In this document: piece by piece, positions 17,349 through 25,611 of the stretch | Position numbering within the stretch: position 1 is the first letter of the stretch | How the letters are laid out: every line of letters begins with the position of its first letter | Notes under the pieces: generated by a model | Told to the model about the DNA's origin: nothing | The model's database searches: none | Seen by the model: the letters and a program-made list of their open reading frames with translations, nothing else | NCBI GenBank assembly: GCA_963977125.1 | Contig: CAXBNJ010000003.1 | Location: 124,001-188,000, forward strand | Length of the DNA: 64,000 bases | DNA from: UBA2705 sp963977125 | GTDB lineage: Bacteria; Pseudomonadota; Alphaproteobacteria; Micavibrionales; Micavibrionaceae | Direction of reading: 5' to 3' | Made by a program: the position numbers and the translations under genes

Positions 17349-18139
17349 AAAAAAACGCCTTTAACCGACAGGTTTTGCATGAGAATTTAGCGCAAAGTAT
17401 TTTGCAGCCTGATCAAGCTTACCCAATGGCTCTTGATGAAGAAATTGTGAGCGGTGATATATCGCTGCAAGGACGCTTAGATATTTATCGCAATAATGTG
17501 ATTGGTGGTTTGATTGATGTCGTCATGGCGCGCTATCCGATTGTAGAAATACTCGTCGGCGATGAATTTGCGCGCGCTATGGCACGCGCTTACATTATAT
17601 CCTCTCCGCCAGTATCAGGTAATTTGAATGAATATGGCGTTGATTACCCCGCGTTTATAGCGGCGTTTCCAGCAGCAAATTCATTGCCTTATTTGGCGGA
17701 TATCGCGCAGCTCGAAGCCTTGGAACACCAAGCCTATTATGCGCCTGAAGCGCGGCTCATCACCTTAGAGAATGCGCAGGAATTTTTACCAAGAATTTTA
17801 GCCAATACCGCAAGCCTTGCATTGCACCCCTCTGTGGGGGTACTGAAAAGTGAGTACGCGCTTATTGATTTAAAGGCTTTTTCCCTCAATGCGCAGAATT
17901 CTGATGGGGTTTTTGATATTACGGCGGCAGGGCAGTCTGTGCTTGTTTGGCGTTTCGGCTTTAGCGTAGAGGTGCATGCGCTATCTCTTGGTGAATATAG
18001 CTTCTTGAATATGTTGCATGCAGGGCAAGGCTTAAGCGCAGCTTTGGAAGCCGCTTTAAACAGTGATGGCAATTTTGATTTTGAGGTCTTTTGGACAAGC
18101 ATGGTTCAACGGGAAATATTTACACTAAACGAGAAGTGA
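17342..18139 (+). CDS. BufC (DUF2063), recognition partner of BufB
   Basis: Helical DNA-binding-like/RRE-like partner that pairs with MNIO enzymes and is thought to present the precursor peptide. The 265-residue protein has the N-terminal DUF2063 signature: QGRLDIYRNN at about 41-50, then the YPIVEILVGDEFARAMARAYI helix pair and the PAFIAAFPA motif. The C-terminal half (150-265) is beta-rich. Its ATG overlaps the bufB stop by 7 nt, supporting coupling. Confidence 0.85.
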   Translation: MLEKNAFNRQVLHENLAQSILQPDQAYPMALDEEIVSGDISLQGRLDIYRNNVIGGLIDVVMARYPIVEILVGDEFARAMARAYIISSPPVSGNLNEYGVDYPAFIAAFPAANSLPYLADIAQLEALEHQAYYAPEARLITLENAQEFLPRILANTASLALHPSVGVLKSEYALIDLKAFSLNAQNSDGVFDITAAGQSVLVWRFGFSVEVHALSLGEYSFLNMLHAGQGLSAALEAALNSDGNFDFEVFWTSMVQREIFTLNEK

Positions 18140-18151
18140 GAAACCAATATT

Positions 18152-18625
18152 ATGAGAGCTAGATTACAATCATTTGATAATGCCATGAATCCAATACGTG
18201 AAATCATGCAAGAGCGCATCTCGCCTATTTTATTGCTCGTCATTCGCCTGTATATGGCCAAAATATTTTTCTTATCAGCTTGGGGTAAGGCTCAAGATGC
18301 GCTCAATGGTAGCTTTGATAATGTGGTTTATTTATATGCTGAGATTCATCCTGTTCCGTTTGTGCCGCCTTTTTTATCAGCCATAGCAGGCACAGGCGGA
18401 GAGCTTATCTTCGGTGCCTTGCTCGCCTTAGGCTTGTTTGGTCGCTTGGGCGCTTTAGCCTTGTTCTTTATGACGATTGTCATTCAATTCATCGTGCCTG
18501 CCGCTTATGAGATAGCTAATCCAGAGCATTATGTCTGGATGATGCTGCTTTCCGTATCGATCGTTTTTGGCGCGGGTAAACTCTCTGGTGATCATTTTTT
18601 ACTAAAATATATACGCCGCACATAA
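18152..18625 (+). CDS. BufD (DoxX family membrane protein)
   Basis: Four-helix DoxX-type inner-membrane protein of 157 aa. It has membrane segments at about 24-46, 73-95, 97-117 and 127-147, and the family's FFLSAWGKAQDA and GTGGELIFGALLALGL motifs. As the fourth gene of the buf operon, 12 nt after bufC, it matches the DoxX genes that accompany bufferin clusters. Its role is not established; a redox or quinone-linked function has been suggested for the family. Confidence 0.82.
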   Translation: MRARLQSFDNAMNPIREIMQERISPILLLVIRLYMAKIFFLSAWGKAQDALNGSFDNVVYLYAEIHPVPFVPPFLSAIAGTGGELIFGALLALGLFGRLGALALFFMTIVIQFIVPAAYEIANPEHYVWMMLLSVSIVFGAGKLSGDHFLLKYIRRT

Positions 18626-18680
18626 ATCAGGTTATGATTGGCGGGAATAAAATATATTTAAACTTTGGAAATAATACGCC

Positions 18681-19247
18681 ATGATTAATAAACTCCCGCT
18701 TTTCTTTGCCGTCTTTGTTGTCGCGGCTCTTGACCAGATCTCTAAATGGTGGGTATTGGAAAATATTTTCCTACCTAAAGCATACCCGCATAAGCCATCT
18801 CGTGATTTTTTTACGTGGATGAGTGAAGTCAAAGAAGCCTATTTGCCACCGGTCTCTGTTGAGATGGTGGATACGATGCTTAATTTCTCTATGGTTTGGA
18901 ATCGCGGCATTAGCTTTGGTTTTCTTCAGCAAACAGGTGATGGCGTTATGATCTTGATTGGCGTTACGGCGGCAATTACGCAGGGCTTGATGGTTTGGTT
19001 GATTAAGGCGGAAGATGCCAATACACGCACCAGCCTAGTGTTGATTATTGCGGGCGCTATCGGCAATATTATTGACCGTATTCGTTTTGAAGCGGTTATT
19101 GATTTTGTGGATATTTATTTCGGCGAGTGGCATTACCCTGCCTTTAACTTGGCAGATAGTTGTATTGTTATTGGCGTCTTACTGCTTGTGATTAATAGTT
19201 TGGTATCCGGTAAAGCAGAAAAAACGATTACATATAAAAAGAAATAA
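18681..19247 (+). CDS. lspA: Lipoprotein signal peptidase (signal peptidase II)
   Basis: Inner-membrane aspartic protease that cleaves prolipoprotein signal peptides, 188 aa. Family motifs: DQISKWW near residue 18, NRGISFGF, GNIIDRIRF with one catalytic Asp, and AFNLADSCIV with the second. Four membrane helices are visible. The loop after TM1 (about 30-60) is longer than usual, explaining the extra 20 residues. The lipoprotein gene that follows, 45 nt downstream, would be a substrate. Confidence 0.93.
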   Translation: MINKLPLFFAVFVVAALDQISKWWVLENIFLPKAYPHKPSRDFFTWMSEVKEAYLPPVSVEMVDTMLNFSMVWNRGISFGFLQQTGDGVMILIGVTAAITQGLMVWLIKAEDANTRTSLVLIIAGAIGNIIDRIRFEAVIDFVDIYFGEWHYPAFNLADSCIVIGVLLLVINSLVSGKAEKTITYKKK

Positions 19248-19292
19248 TCTTTTAACACGCACAGATAACTTAATTAATAGGGCTTATTTGCA

Positions 19293-19880
19293 ATGAAATC
19301 CTCCCATATGGCGCGTTATATGCGCGGCTTTACACTTATTACAGCATTATTCTTTGTGACGGGCTGTGATACATTGCGTGAACAATTAGGGTCGCCTGAA
19401 GCGCCTGATGAATTTTCAGTTATCCGCCGCGCCCCGTTAGAGCGCCCAACTGACGTGTTTGAAAATGCCAATGAGTTGCCTGTTCCGGTTATCGGCATGG
19501 CTCGCCCGCAGGAAGTTGCCCCCGTTAAAACCGCAGAACAAGCATTATTGGGCAAGCCAACCGCAGAGCAAACAGCCGTGCTTAATGCGCAAGAAGTCAA
19601 TGGTCAGAGCGTAGAGTCAGCCAGTGTCGCTGCGTTGTTAGAAAAATCAGGTGCTAATCAAGCTGACCCAACGATACGTGATACGATTGAAGCTGAGCAT
19701 TATCGACTTTTAAAAAAAGAACAGCCCACATTTAATCGCTTATTGGGTAAAGTCTCTAAAAAAGAACCAAGCGCTAAAATAGTTGACGCGCAAGGTGAGT
19801 TTGAGCGCCTAAAAAAGAACAGCGCTGATGGCAAAGCAGTGACTGATGGCGATACACCGACTTTTGATACTCAAAAGTAA
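19293..19880 (+). CDS. DUF3035/BamF-like outer-membrane lipoprotein
   Basis: 195-aa lipoprotein with signal peptide and lipobox ending at Cys25 (VTGC). After the Cys comes the diagnostic APDEFSVIRRAPLERPTD stretch of the alphaproteobacterial DUF3035/BamF family, which in Caulobacter is associated with the outer-membrane assembly (BAM) complex. The remainder is low-complexity, rich in Ala, Glu, Lys and Pro. Its position right after lspA is conserved in the clade. Function here is inferred from the family. Confidence 0.75.
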   Translation: MKSSHMARYMRGFTLITALFFVTGCDTLREQLGSPEAPDEFSVIRRAPLERPTDVFENANELPVPVIGMARPQEVAPVKTAEQALLGKPTAEQTAVLNAQEVNGQSVESASVAALLEKSGANQADPTIRDTIEAEHYRLLKKEQPTFNRLLGKVSKKEPSAKIVDAQGEFERLKKNSADGKAVTDGDTPTFDTQK

Positions 19881-20067
19881 TAAGCGGGTTCGCTTTACCT
19901 TACCTTAATTTATCCCTGAAAAAGCTTAAATAGGCTGTTTGACTCTATTTGTGAGTTTTACAGTGCATAAATGCAAATCCACTTGCACGGCGGGTCTAAA
20001 TTAGATACACTATACATATCTAAGGCCGTTTCAGGCACTATATCATATATAAAATACTGTTATTCAC

Positions 20068-20724
20068 ATGGTTTGTACCCAGCTCAAAATTTTGACTTTT
20101 ATGGTCATCGCTTTATGCTTTTCGCTTAGCGCCTCTATGGCGCAGGCGCAAACGAGCCGTATTTATTTTGCAGGTTATATGGGGCTTAATTCTATGCCCG
20201 ATAATGACTTTAGTGATAATGGATCAGGGGAAAGCGGCAGCTATAAAACCAATAATGCCCTAAGCTTTGCGGGGGCAATTGGTGTACGTTTAGACCGTAG
20301 AACGCGCATTGAAGCTGAGTTAAATTATAGTAAGAATGACCTGTCACATTTCGCAGGAAAAGCGCAGACATACAGAAGTGGCGGCGAAATATCGAATATT
20401 GCCGCATTGTTAAATGGGTATTATGATTTTGAGCAAGTGAAATGGAAAGCTAAGCCATTTTTAACGGCGGGCCTCGGCGTTATGCGCTTTAACACAAGAA
20501 TAAAATCATCTTCCGCGCTAAGTAATGCCGAAGAAACAAGTTATGCGCTTGGCTGGCAAGTTGGTGGTGGTTTGAAATATAGAGTAAACCCAGGTATGGC
20601 CATTACTGGCGCTTATAGATTGCTCGGCTCGAATGATTTTGGCGTTGGCGCATATGATATTAATTACAAGGCCCATGAGTTTCGCATCGGCCTTGAATAT
20701 GATCTACATCAAAAAAAGAAATAA
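20068..20724 (+). CDS. Outer-membrane beta-barrel protein (opacity-like porin)
   Basis: 218-aa protein with a signal peptide at about 1-27 (cleavage after AQAQ), followed by alternating polar/hydrophobic beta strands (RIYFAGYMGLN, ALSFAGAIGVRL, RIEAELNYSKND) and a C-terminal HEFRIGLEYDL strand. The pattern fits a small eight-stranded barrel of the OmpA/opacity (OMP_b-brl) class. No binding or enzymatic role can be deduced. It is monocistronic, with a 187-bp upstream gap that holds no clear gene. Confidence 0.75.
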   Translation: MVCTQLKILTFMVIALCFSLSASMAQAQTSRIYFAGYMGLNSMPDNDFSDNGSGESGSYKTNNALSFAGAIGVRLDRRTRIEAELNYSKNDLSHFAGKAQTYRSGGEISNIAALLNGYYDFEQVKWKAKPFLTAGLGVMRFNTRIKSSSALSNAEETSYALGWQVGGGLKYRVNPGMAITGAYRLLGSNDFGVGAYDINYKAHEFRIGLEYDLHQKKK

Positions 20725-20743
20725 TGCTTAAGGAAGCTATCGC

Positions 20744-20953
20744 TTAAAGGGTGTAGTCTTTAAAGCCTTCAGGAAGCTCAGCGATCTCAATAGGAGCCGC
20801 TTCTATATTGGCTTCTTCGGCATCAAAGCCATCAACACATTGTGCAAAGACAACATTAAGATCAAGGTTTTGATCGATCATGTCTTGTGCAACCATATCA
20901 TGGTAACCCGGTGGAATAATTATTAGATCATTTTCATCATTGTGACGGCTCAT
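20744..20953 (-). CDS. Small acidic protein of unknown function (69 aa)
   Basis: No recognised family. The product begins MSRHNDENDLIIIPPGYHDM and is strongly acidic (many Asp/Glu), with one Cys and no membrane segment. Support for expression: GGGGA lies about 8 nt before its ATG, and a -35 like TTGACA (21019-21014, minus strand) with a 17-bp spacer leads to TAAAGT. It converges with the barrel gene, 19 nt apart. Confidence 0.5.
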   Translation of the reverse strand: MSRHNDENDLIIIPPGYHDMVAQDMIDQNLDLNVVFAQCVDGFDAEEANIEAAPIEIAELPEGFKDYTL

Positions 20954-20990
20954 AGATAATCCCCATTCATTTTTTATTATTATTCAAAAA

Positions 20991-21019
20991 ACTTTAATCA
21001 GCTTGACATAAGTTGTCAA
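20991..21019 (-). promoter_or_regulatory. Promoter-like element overlapping a TTGACA/TGTCAA palindrome
   Basis: TTGACA-TAAGT-TGTCAA at 21003-21019 is a perfect 6-bp inverted repeat with a 5-bp centre. On the minus strand its right arm reads TTGACA, 17 bp from TAAAGT (20996-20991), a plausible promoter for the small acidic protein. The overlap could allow operator control. Confidence 0.35.
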
Positions 21020-21139
21020 TCTTTATTGTTTGCTCGAGAGCTCACCTCAGACATAGCGAAGCCACTCCCCGTTCTTTACCTTTACTTTTACATAACTTAA
21101 GTGTATTGTCTCCTATTCTAATAAACGAAAAGTGTAATT

Positions 21140-22612
21140 ATGTTGGATATCTATAGTTTTACATATGCTCGACCCTATTCTGGCTCTAAGGCAGCTTCAG
21201 ACAGTCTGCAGGGCGCAATGCATGATTTATTCCGCGGATCAAGCCGACCTTCAAGTAAAGAAGAGCGGCTTGATGATTTGCGCACTAATTTTTTCTTTTA
21301 CGGGCGTGAGATAATTATGTCTGCGTGCAAGCGCGTGGATGAAGCTCATCATGCGAAGAAACCTTATAGCCATTTTTCAGATCATTTTGACGTTAGTCAA
21401 TATACTGATGATGCCCAGAGATTCCTCGATACGCTACAATATGACGTCAAAGACGCTTATGTGTTTTTTATCGATTTAGCCATAAAATCTGAAGTCGATC
21501 ATATTGATATTAGGAAAGATGAGCGCGTTTTATCGGCTTGTGCAGCCCATATGAAAGCGATTTGGAGTGCGCATGATTTAACTGATCCACGCTTAAGCGG
21601 CGGAGAATCTCTCTATCGTGCAAATCAGCCCGCTATTGTGAATGAACAAACTATTCAAAGTGACATATCTGTCATGCACGCGGCACAAGCTGCGTTAGAT
21701 CATATAAGCCATGACACAGCCCCATGCAGTACATCCGAGGATATGAAGCTGATTGTGGAGTATAAATCCAGCTTACAAAAGATCATCACTCACAAAAAAG
21801 ACCTGCAGAGTAAGGCTCGTGAGTATGAGGTGATGGCCGAGCTTAAGTCTAAAGTTGGGGCAACTTTTCTATATTCTCGCGTGACTTCACGCATGGGAGA
21901 ACATGGCACGCAAGAATTTCGTGAGAGGCTATCTAAAGCGCTTTATAGTGTTGTGACTGAGAAATCAGCGCGTGAATTAAAGGGTGAAATATTGAGCATG
22001 GTTAAAGCTCAGCTCGGCTTGTCACGCCTGAAATTTAACGGTGATGCAGAAATTAAAATCTATGAATCTATTAGCGAACATGCGCTGCGTATTGCGAATG
22101 ATTATATACAAATAAGCACAGGTGATTGGGCAAGTGAACGCTCTGGGCAATTGGGTAACTATATAGATTCTCTTGAAGATACGATCAGAAATTCATTAGA
22201 GGCGCATAAAGATTTATTAACGCGCGGCGCAAATGAAGCCCTTATTTTACAGCATGATCTGGCGGCAGAACAACTGCGTCATACGCAAACGCTCTATATG
22301 CGTAATGAGCTGTGTGAACATGAACAAGAAGCACTCGCTGTATTCGTAAAGGATTTGCATTTGCCTACATGGAAAGCAAACCAAAATCCTGTTACGCATA
22401 TTAAAGCAGATGCAAAGTTGGTTGGTTTGTCTCGGGCTTTTGCTGAGGCGAAAGCGGAAGCTGTGCCAGGCCTTACGCCCTTATCCCTTAGCGATCAATC
22501 ACGCGCATTAATGCGTGAGCACTTTATTGCCGTTAAAGAAAACGCGCAAAATCCAAACCAATTAGATGTGGTGGATCGCAAGAAGAAAATCACGGCTTAT
22601 CTGATTAAGTAA
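21140..22612 (+). CDS. Large hypothetical protein (490 aa)
   Basis: Unrecognised. It has no signal peptide and no membrane segment; the sequence is rich in Ala, Glu, Lys, His and Asp with long predicted helices, including a coiled-coil-like region at about 220-260 (KKDLQSKAREYEVMAELKSK) and another at 350-400. The composition resembles large cytoplasmic or translocated helical proteins, but no effector motif is visible. It stands alone between two divergent or convergent unknown genes and converges on the NUDT9-like gene, 33 nt away. Confidence 0.6.
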   Translation: MLDIYSFTYARPYSGSKAASDSLQGAMHDLFRGSSRPSSKEERLDDLRTNFFFYGREIIMSACKRVDEAHHAKKPYSHFSDHFDVSQYTDDAQRFLDTLQYDVKDAYVFFIDLAIKSEVDHIDIRKDERVLSACAAHMKAIWSAHDLTDPRLSGGESLYRANQPAIVNEQTIQSDISVMHAAQAALDHISHDTAPCSTSEDMKLIVEYKSSLQKIITHKKDLQSKAREYEVMAELKSKVGATFLYSRVTSRMGEHGTQEFRERLSKALYSVVTEKSARELKGEILSMVKAQLGLSRLKFNGDAEIKIYESISEHALRIANDYIQISTGDWASERSGQLGNYIDSLEDTIRNSLEAHKDLLTRGANEALILQHDLAAEQLRHTQTLYMRNELCEHEQEALAVFVKDLHLPTWKANQNPVTHIKADAKLVGLSRAFAEAKAEAVPGLTPLSLSDQSRALMREHFIAVKENAQNPNQLDVVDRKKKITAYLIK

Positions 22613-22645
22613 GCGCTTTAAAGAATAAAAATCTGATAGAGGAAA

Positions 22646-23863
22646 CTAATTTATCGGGCTCTTGAGCTTAGGTGGTTGCGTGTTTTTTGGCTGCACAGCG
22701 ATGCTTTGCTCAAGGTGATTAGCCACCGCTTCAAGCTGCGTTATGACGCTAGGCTCAATTTTTTGCGCAGTTTCTTGCTTGTTCAGCAGGTAAGATGCCG
22801 CCATAAAGGCAAATAAGGCACCGTGAGAAGCATAAGCATCTTCAATAAGGCTGGGCGTTATTTTATGTTCGACAACGCCGCTAGCATCATCCCCTGCCGA
22901 AAAAGCATAAGGGAATACAGGCTGCGCGCCTTTGATTTCATCCCACTGTTCATCACTGATTAAAAACCAATTTAAACGCGTTTCTATCCATGCATTATTG
23001 GTGTTGCGATTATCATTGAGAATGGGGCCCGCATAACATTCATGCCCCTTGGCCACAAGCGCATGTAAGCGCTTTAGAAAATCTGGGTCTAAATCTTCGA
23101 CTTGCTGCATTTTAAGGCCGGTTTCGACTTGTGCGGCAATTTCTTCTTTTTGATCCGGCGTGAGGGCTAGGCCGTTACGGCCCTGCATACGCAGATCATA
23201 TTCAGCCTGTATGGCGGGGTGTAACTGCGCGCTATACGGGGCTTGTAAGGGGATTGATCCGCTAATCATTTCTTCAAATAATTCTTCGACTTGCGTGTCT
23301 ATCACCGCGTCTTGGTCAAAAATATATGCACCGCTAGGCGCGCGTCTATATTTGGCAAAACCGCCAGAAAAAGCAGGGGCATCATTATCGTATTTGCGCA
23401 ATATGCCTAAAGCATATAGGCCAAGGACGCCATTTTCATCCGTTTTAAGACGTAATATACCATTATCAACGGCATGATTAGGGCCAAATTGCCCTAAAAC
23501 GCCGCGACCATTAAGGCCGGTATTCATATAAGGGTTAATCGGTCGGCCCGCTGTATCAAAAGCATATTTTAGGCCTGTATTAGTGGCGCGGCGACCTGCA
23601 TGCCAAGATTCCCCTTTATCTAAGGGTTTAAGAGCATCATCGGCCCAAGGCGCACCCATGATTTTATCATCTGTATAATTTTGTGGGGCATCAGCATGGC
23701 GCGTGACATGCTTGATTTTAGCGTTTACGCCCAAATAAGCGGCTTTGTTTAAATCAAATTGCTGTGCGCCCGCAATTAAACGTCCCGCCAGAGTTTTGAT
23801 TGGGCTCTGCAGGGCTTTGTTTAGTGTTTTTTCTAACGATTTTAAGGCAAGATTATAGCTCAT
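22646..23863 (-). CDS. NUDT9-like (ADP-ribose pyrophosphatase-type) Nudix protein
   Basis: 405-aa protein whose C-terminal two thirds match the order of motifs in human NUDT9 and the TRPM2 NUDT9-homology domain: GRGVLGQFGPNHA at 119-131, SGGF at 166-169, the helix EELFEE at 193-198 in the Nudix-box position, DNRNTNNAWIET at 284-295, AGDDASG at 323-329 and YASHGALF at 344-351. NUDT9 hydrolyses ADP-ribose to AMP and ribose-5-phosphate. The Nudix box is degenerate: the usual REUXEE Arg is Glu, about 11 residues are inserted after SGGF, and the closing Gly is Ile, so activity is uncertain. Residues 200-275 form an insert relative to NUDT9. Confidence 0.7.
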   Translation of the reverse strand: MSYNLALKSLEKTLNKALQSPIKTLAGRLIAGAQQFDLNKAAYLGVNAKIKHVTRHADAPQNYTDDKIMGAPWADDALKPLDKGESWHAGRRATNTGLKYAFDTAGRPINPYMNTGLNGRGVLGQFGPNHAVDNGILRLKTDENGVLGLYALGILRKYDNDAPAFSGGFAKYRRAPSGAYIFDQDAVIDTQVEELFEEMISGSIPLQAPYSAQLHPAIQAEYDLRMQGRNGLALTPDQKEEIAAQVETGLKMQQVEDLDPDFLKRLHALVAKGHECYAGPILNDNRNTNNAWIETRLNWFLISDEQWDEIKGAQPVFPYAFSAGDDASGVVEHKITPSLIEDAYASHGALFAFMAASYLLNKQETAQKIEPSVITQLEAVANHLEQSIAVQPKNTQPPKLKSPIN

Positions 23864-23906
23864 GGCTTAAGTCATAAATGATATTTATACTGAAATCAAG
23901 ATGTTT

Positions 23907-25352
23907 TCATAATGATTTATGTGCTTCTGCGCCCTTAACTTCCAAAGGCGGGTCAATAGGCATATAAAAACGGAAGATAGATCCATTCCCCGTATTCTCA
24001 TATTCCATTTCACCGCCGAGCAAGTCAGCGCTTTTTTTAATCATATATAGCCCTAGGCCCGAGCCAAAGGAAACCCTTGGGTGGAAGCGGCTAAACATCA
24101 TAAATATTTTATGCTCTTGGTCTAAGGGGATGCCAAGGCCGTTATCTATAACTTCAAGAATAAACAGGCCATCCAATTCATAAGTAACAATGCGCAAAAA
24201 GGGCTCATCGCTTAGTGGATTTTGATATTTGAAAGCGTTTGAAATTAGGTTTTCAATGATTAAGTTTAAGCGATCTCGCTGCGTGCGAAGTTTCTTAGTA
24301 AAACGCAAATCACGTATAACGCGCACTTTATCAAAATTATCCATATAGGATAATTTGTCCATAGCTTCAATGATCAGTTCAGTCGGGGAGACCTCCGTTA
24401 AAGATTCTTCATATGTCTTTGCCTTGGTCAGTACCAAGATATCTTGGATGAGATTGGTGAGTTGTGAGAGAGAAAATTTGGTGGTCTCAATGCCTTGTAG
24501 TGCTTTTTCTGTTTCACCAGATTTTATAAATTTAGCAATGAGGTCTAAGACACCAATGGCTGATGCTAAGGGGCCGCGTAAATCATGCGAGGTACGATAA
24601 GCAAATTGTTCAAGCTCTGTATTGGCGCCATCAAGCGATGTTTGGGTTTCTTCCAGGCGCTGTTTGTCGAGTAAGGCTTGTTTGATGCCTTTATAGCTCG
24701 GCCAAAAAATAAACAGCGCTTCAAGCAGCAAAATAAACAAAGCACCGATATAAAATAGAAGCTCCATTTTTTGCATTTTCTGCAATTGCTCAATATCGTA
24801 TTCTTCCATCCGACTGACGACGCGATCAAGCGCTTCTAGCAAAGGCCCATGACTCATCAAGCTCATGCGCTGCAGTGTGTTTACTTTATCTTTATAGGCG
24901 CCATCAGCACTGATCTTCCGTGCGGCTTCTATGAATTCTTTTATTTGCTGATCTAGTAAATAAGGTTCTTCGAAATATATATCATAGGCGACACTCCCCG
25001 CCTGCCCGCTAGGCTCAATATCAGGGTCACCCGATATGAGCGCAGAATGTGAGCGCTCAAAAAGGTTTATGACTTCTAAATATTGCGCGCGCGCATTGGG
25101 GGCGCTTGACCACTGGGGGGCAAGAGACGCGGTATCGTGATATGCTTTATCAGCATGATAAAAAGATTCAAGAGCCAATAAGGTAATATTTTGTGAGAGC
25201 ATACGTTGGCGCCCAGAGACATTGATTATTTTAGCGTTCAGCGCACCAGATTTCTGGCTAAGGCTCGACATAGCAAAAACAATGGATACAAATAGGGCGA
25301 TTAAGCTAAGAGCGGCAATATAACGAAGGCCGATACTTTTATAGTTTATCAT
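23907..25352 (-). CDS. Sensor histidine kinase with NarX/PilJ-type sensor domain
   Basis: 481-aa membrane kinase. TM1 at about 8-30, a periplasmic helical sensor (about 31-195) opening with the PilJ/NarX-type motif NVSGRQRMLSQN, and TM2 at about 197-217. The HisKA domain has the phospho-acceptor His256 in SHDLRGPLA, and the HATPase domain shows N, G1 (IDNGLGI) and G2 (GSGLGLYMI) boxes. This sensor type binds nitrate in NarX, but the ligand here is unknown. No cognate response regulator is adjacent. Confidence 0.85.
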   Translation of the reverse strand: MINYKSIGLRYIAALSLIALFVSIVFAMSSLSQKSGALNAKIINVSGRQRMLSQNITLLALESFYHADKAYHDTASLAPQWSSAPNARAQYLEVINLFERSHSALISGDPDIEPSGQAGSVAYDIYFEEPYLLDQQIKEFIEAARKISADGAYKDKVNTLQRMSLMSHGPLLEALDRVVSRMEEYDIEQLQKMQKMELLFYIGALFILLLEALFIFWPSYKGIKQALLDKQRLEETQTSLDGANTELEQFAYRTSHDLRGPLASAIGVLDLIAKFIKSGETEKALQGIETTKFSLSQLTNLIQDILVLTKAKTYEESLTEVSPTELIIEAMDKLSYMDNFDKVRVIRDLRFTKKLRTQRDRLNLIIENLISNAFKYQNPLSDEPFLRIVTYELDGLFILEVIDNGLGIPLDQEHKIFMMFSRFHPRVSFGSGLGLYMIKKSADLLGGEMEYENTGNGSIFRFYMPIDPPLEVKGAEAHKSL

Positions 25353-25468
25353 CTTATTCCAAGCCTATCCTTAAGTCGCAGTTATCAGGTAATTAGCATA
25401 CTCAATTTATAGTATAAAACAAATTACTTAAATTATTTTATAAATTAATAGAACTAAAAAAAATGCCT

Positions 25469-25502
25469 ATATACCATAACACAAGCAAAAGTTATGGTAT
25501 AT
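25469..25502. promoter_or_regulatory. Perfect 12-bp inverted repeat between divergent genes
   Basis: Arms ATATACCATAAC and GTTATGGTATAT are separated by 10 bp. The repeat lies 117 bp upstream of the kinase start and 110 bp upstream of the 306-aa unknown gene, in an AT-rich 259-bp gap. It looks like an operator or a bidirectional structural element; it is not followed by a T-run in a transcribed direction. Confidence 0.45.
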
Positions 25503-25611
25503 GTTTGTGGCCTGGATTATTTGCTTTACTGCTCTTGACTCTGTTTTTTTAATATGTATAACAAAAAGCAATCAACTAAGAAAAAATATTAATTTAAGGG
25601 AGAACTATAAG

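Noticed and set aside
19983..20011. Promoter TTGCAC-N17-TACACT before the barrel gene
   Set aside because: The match to either hexamer is weak, about chance level for AT-rich DNA.
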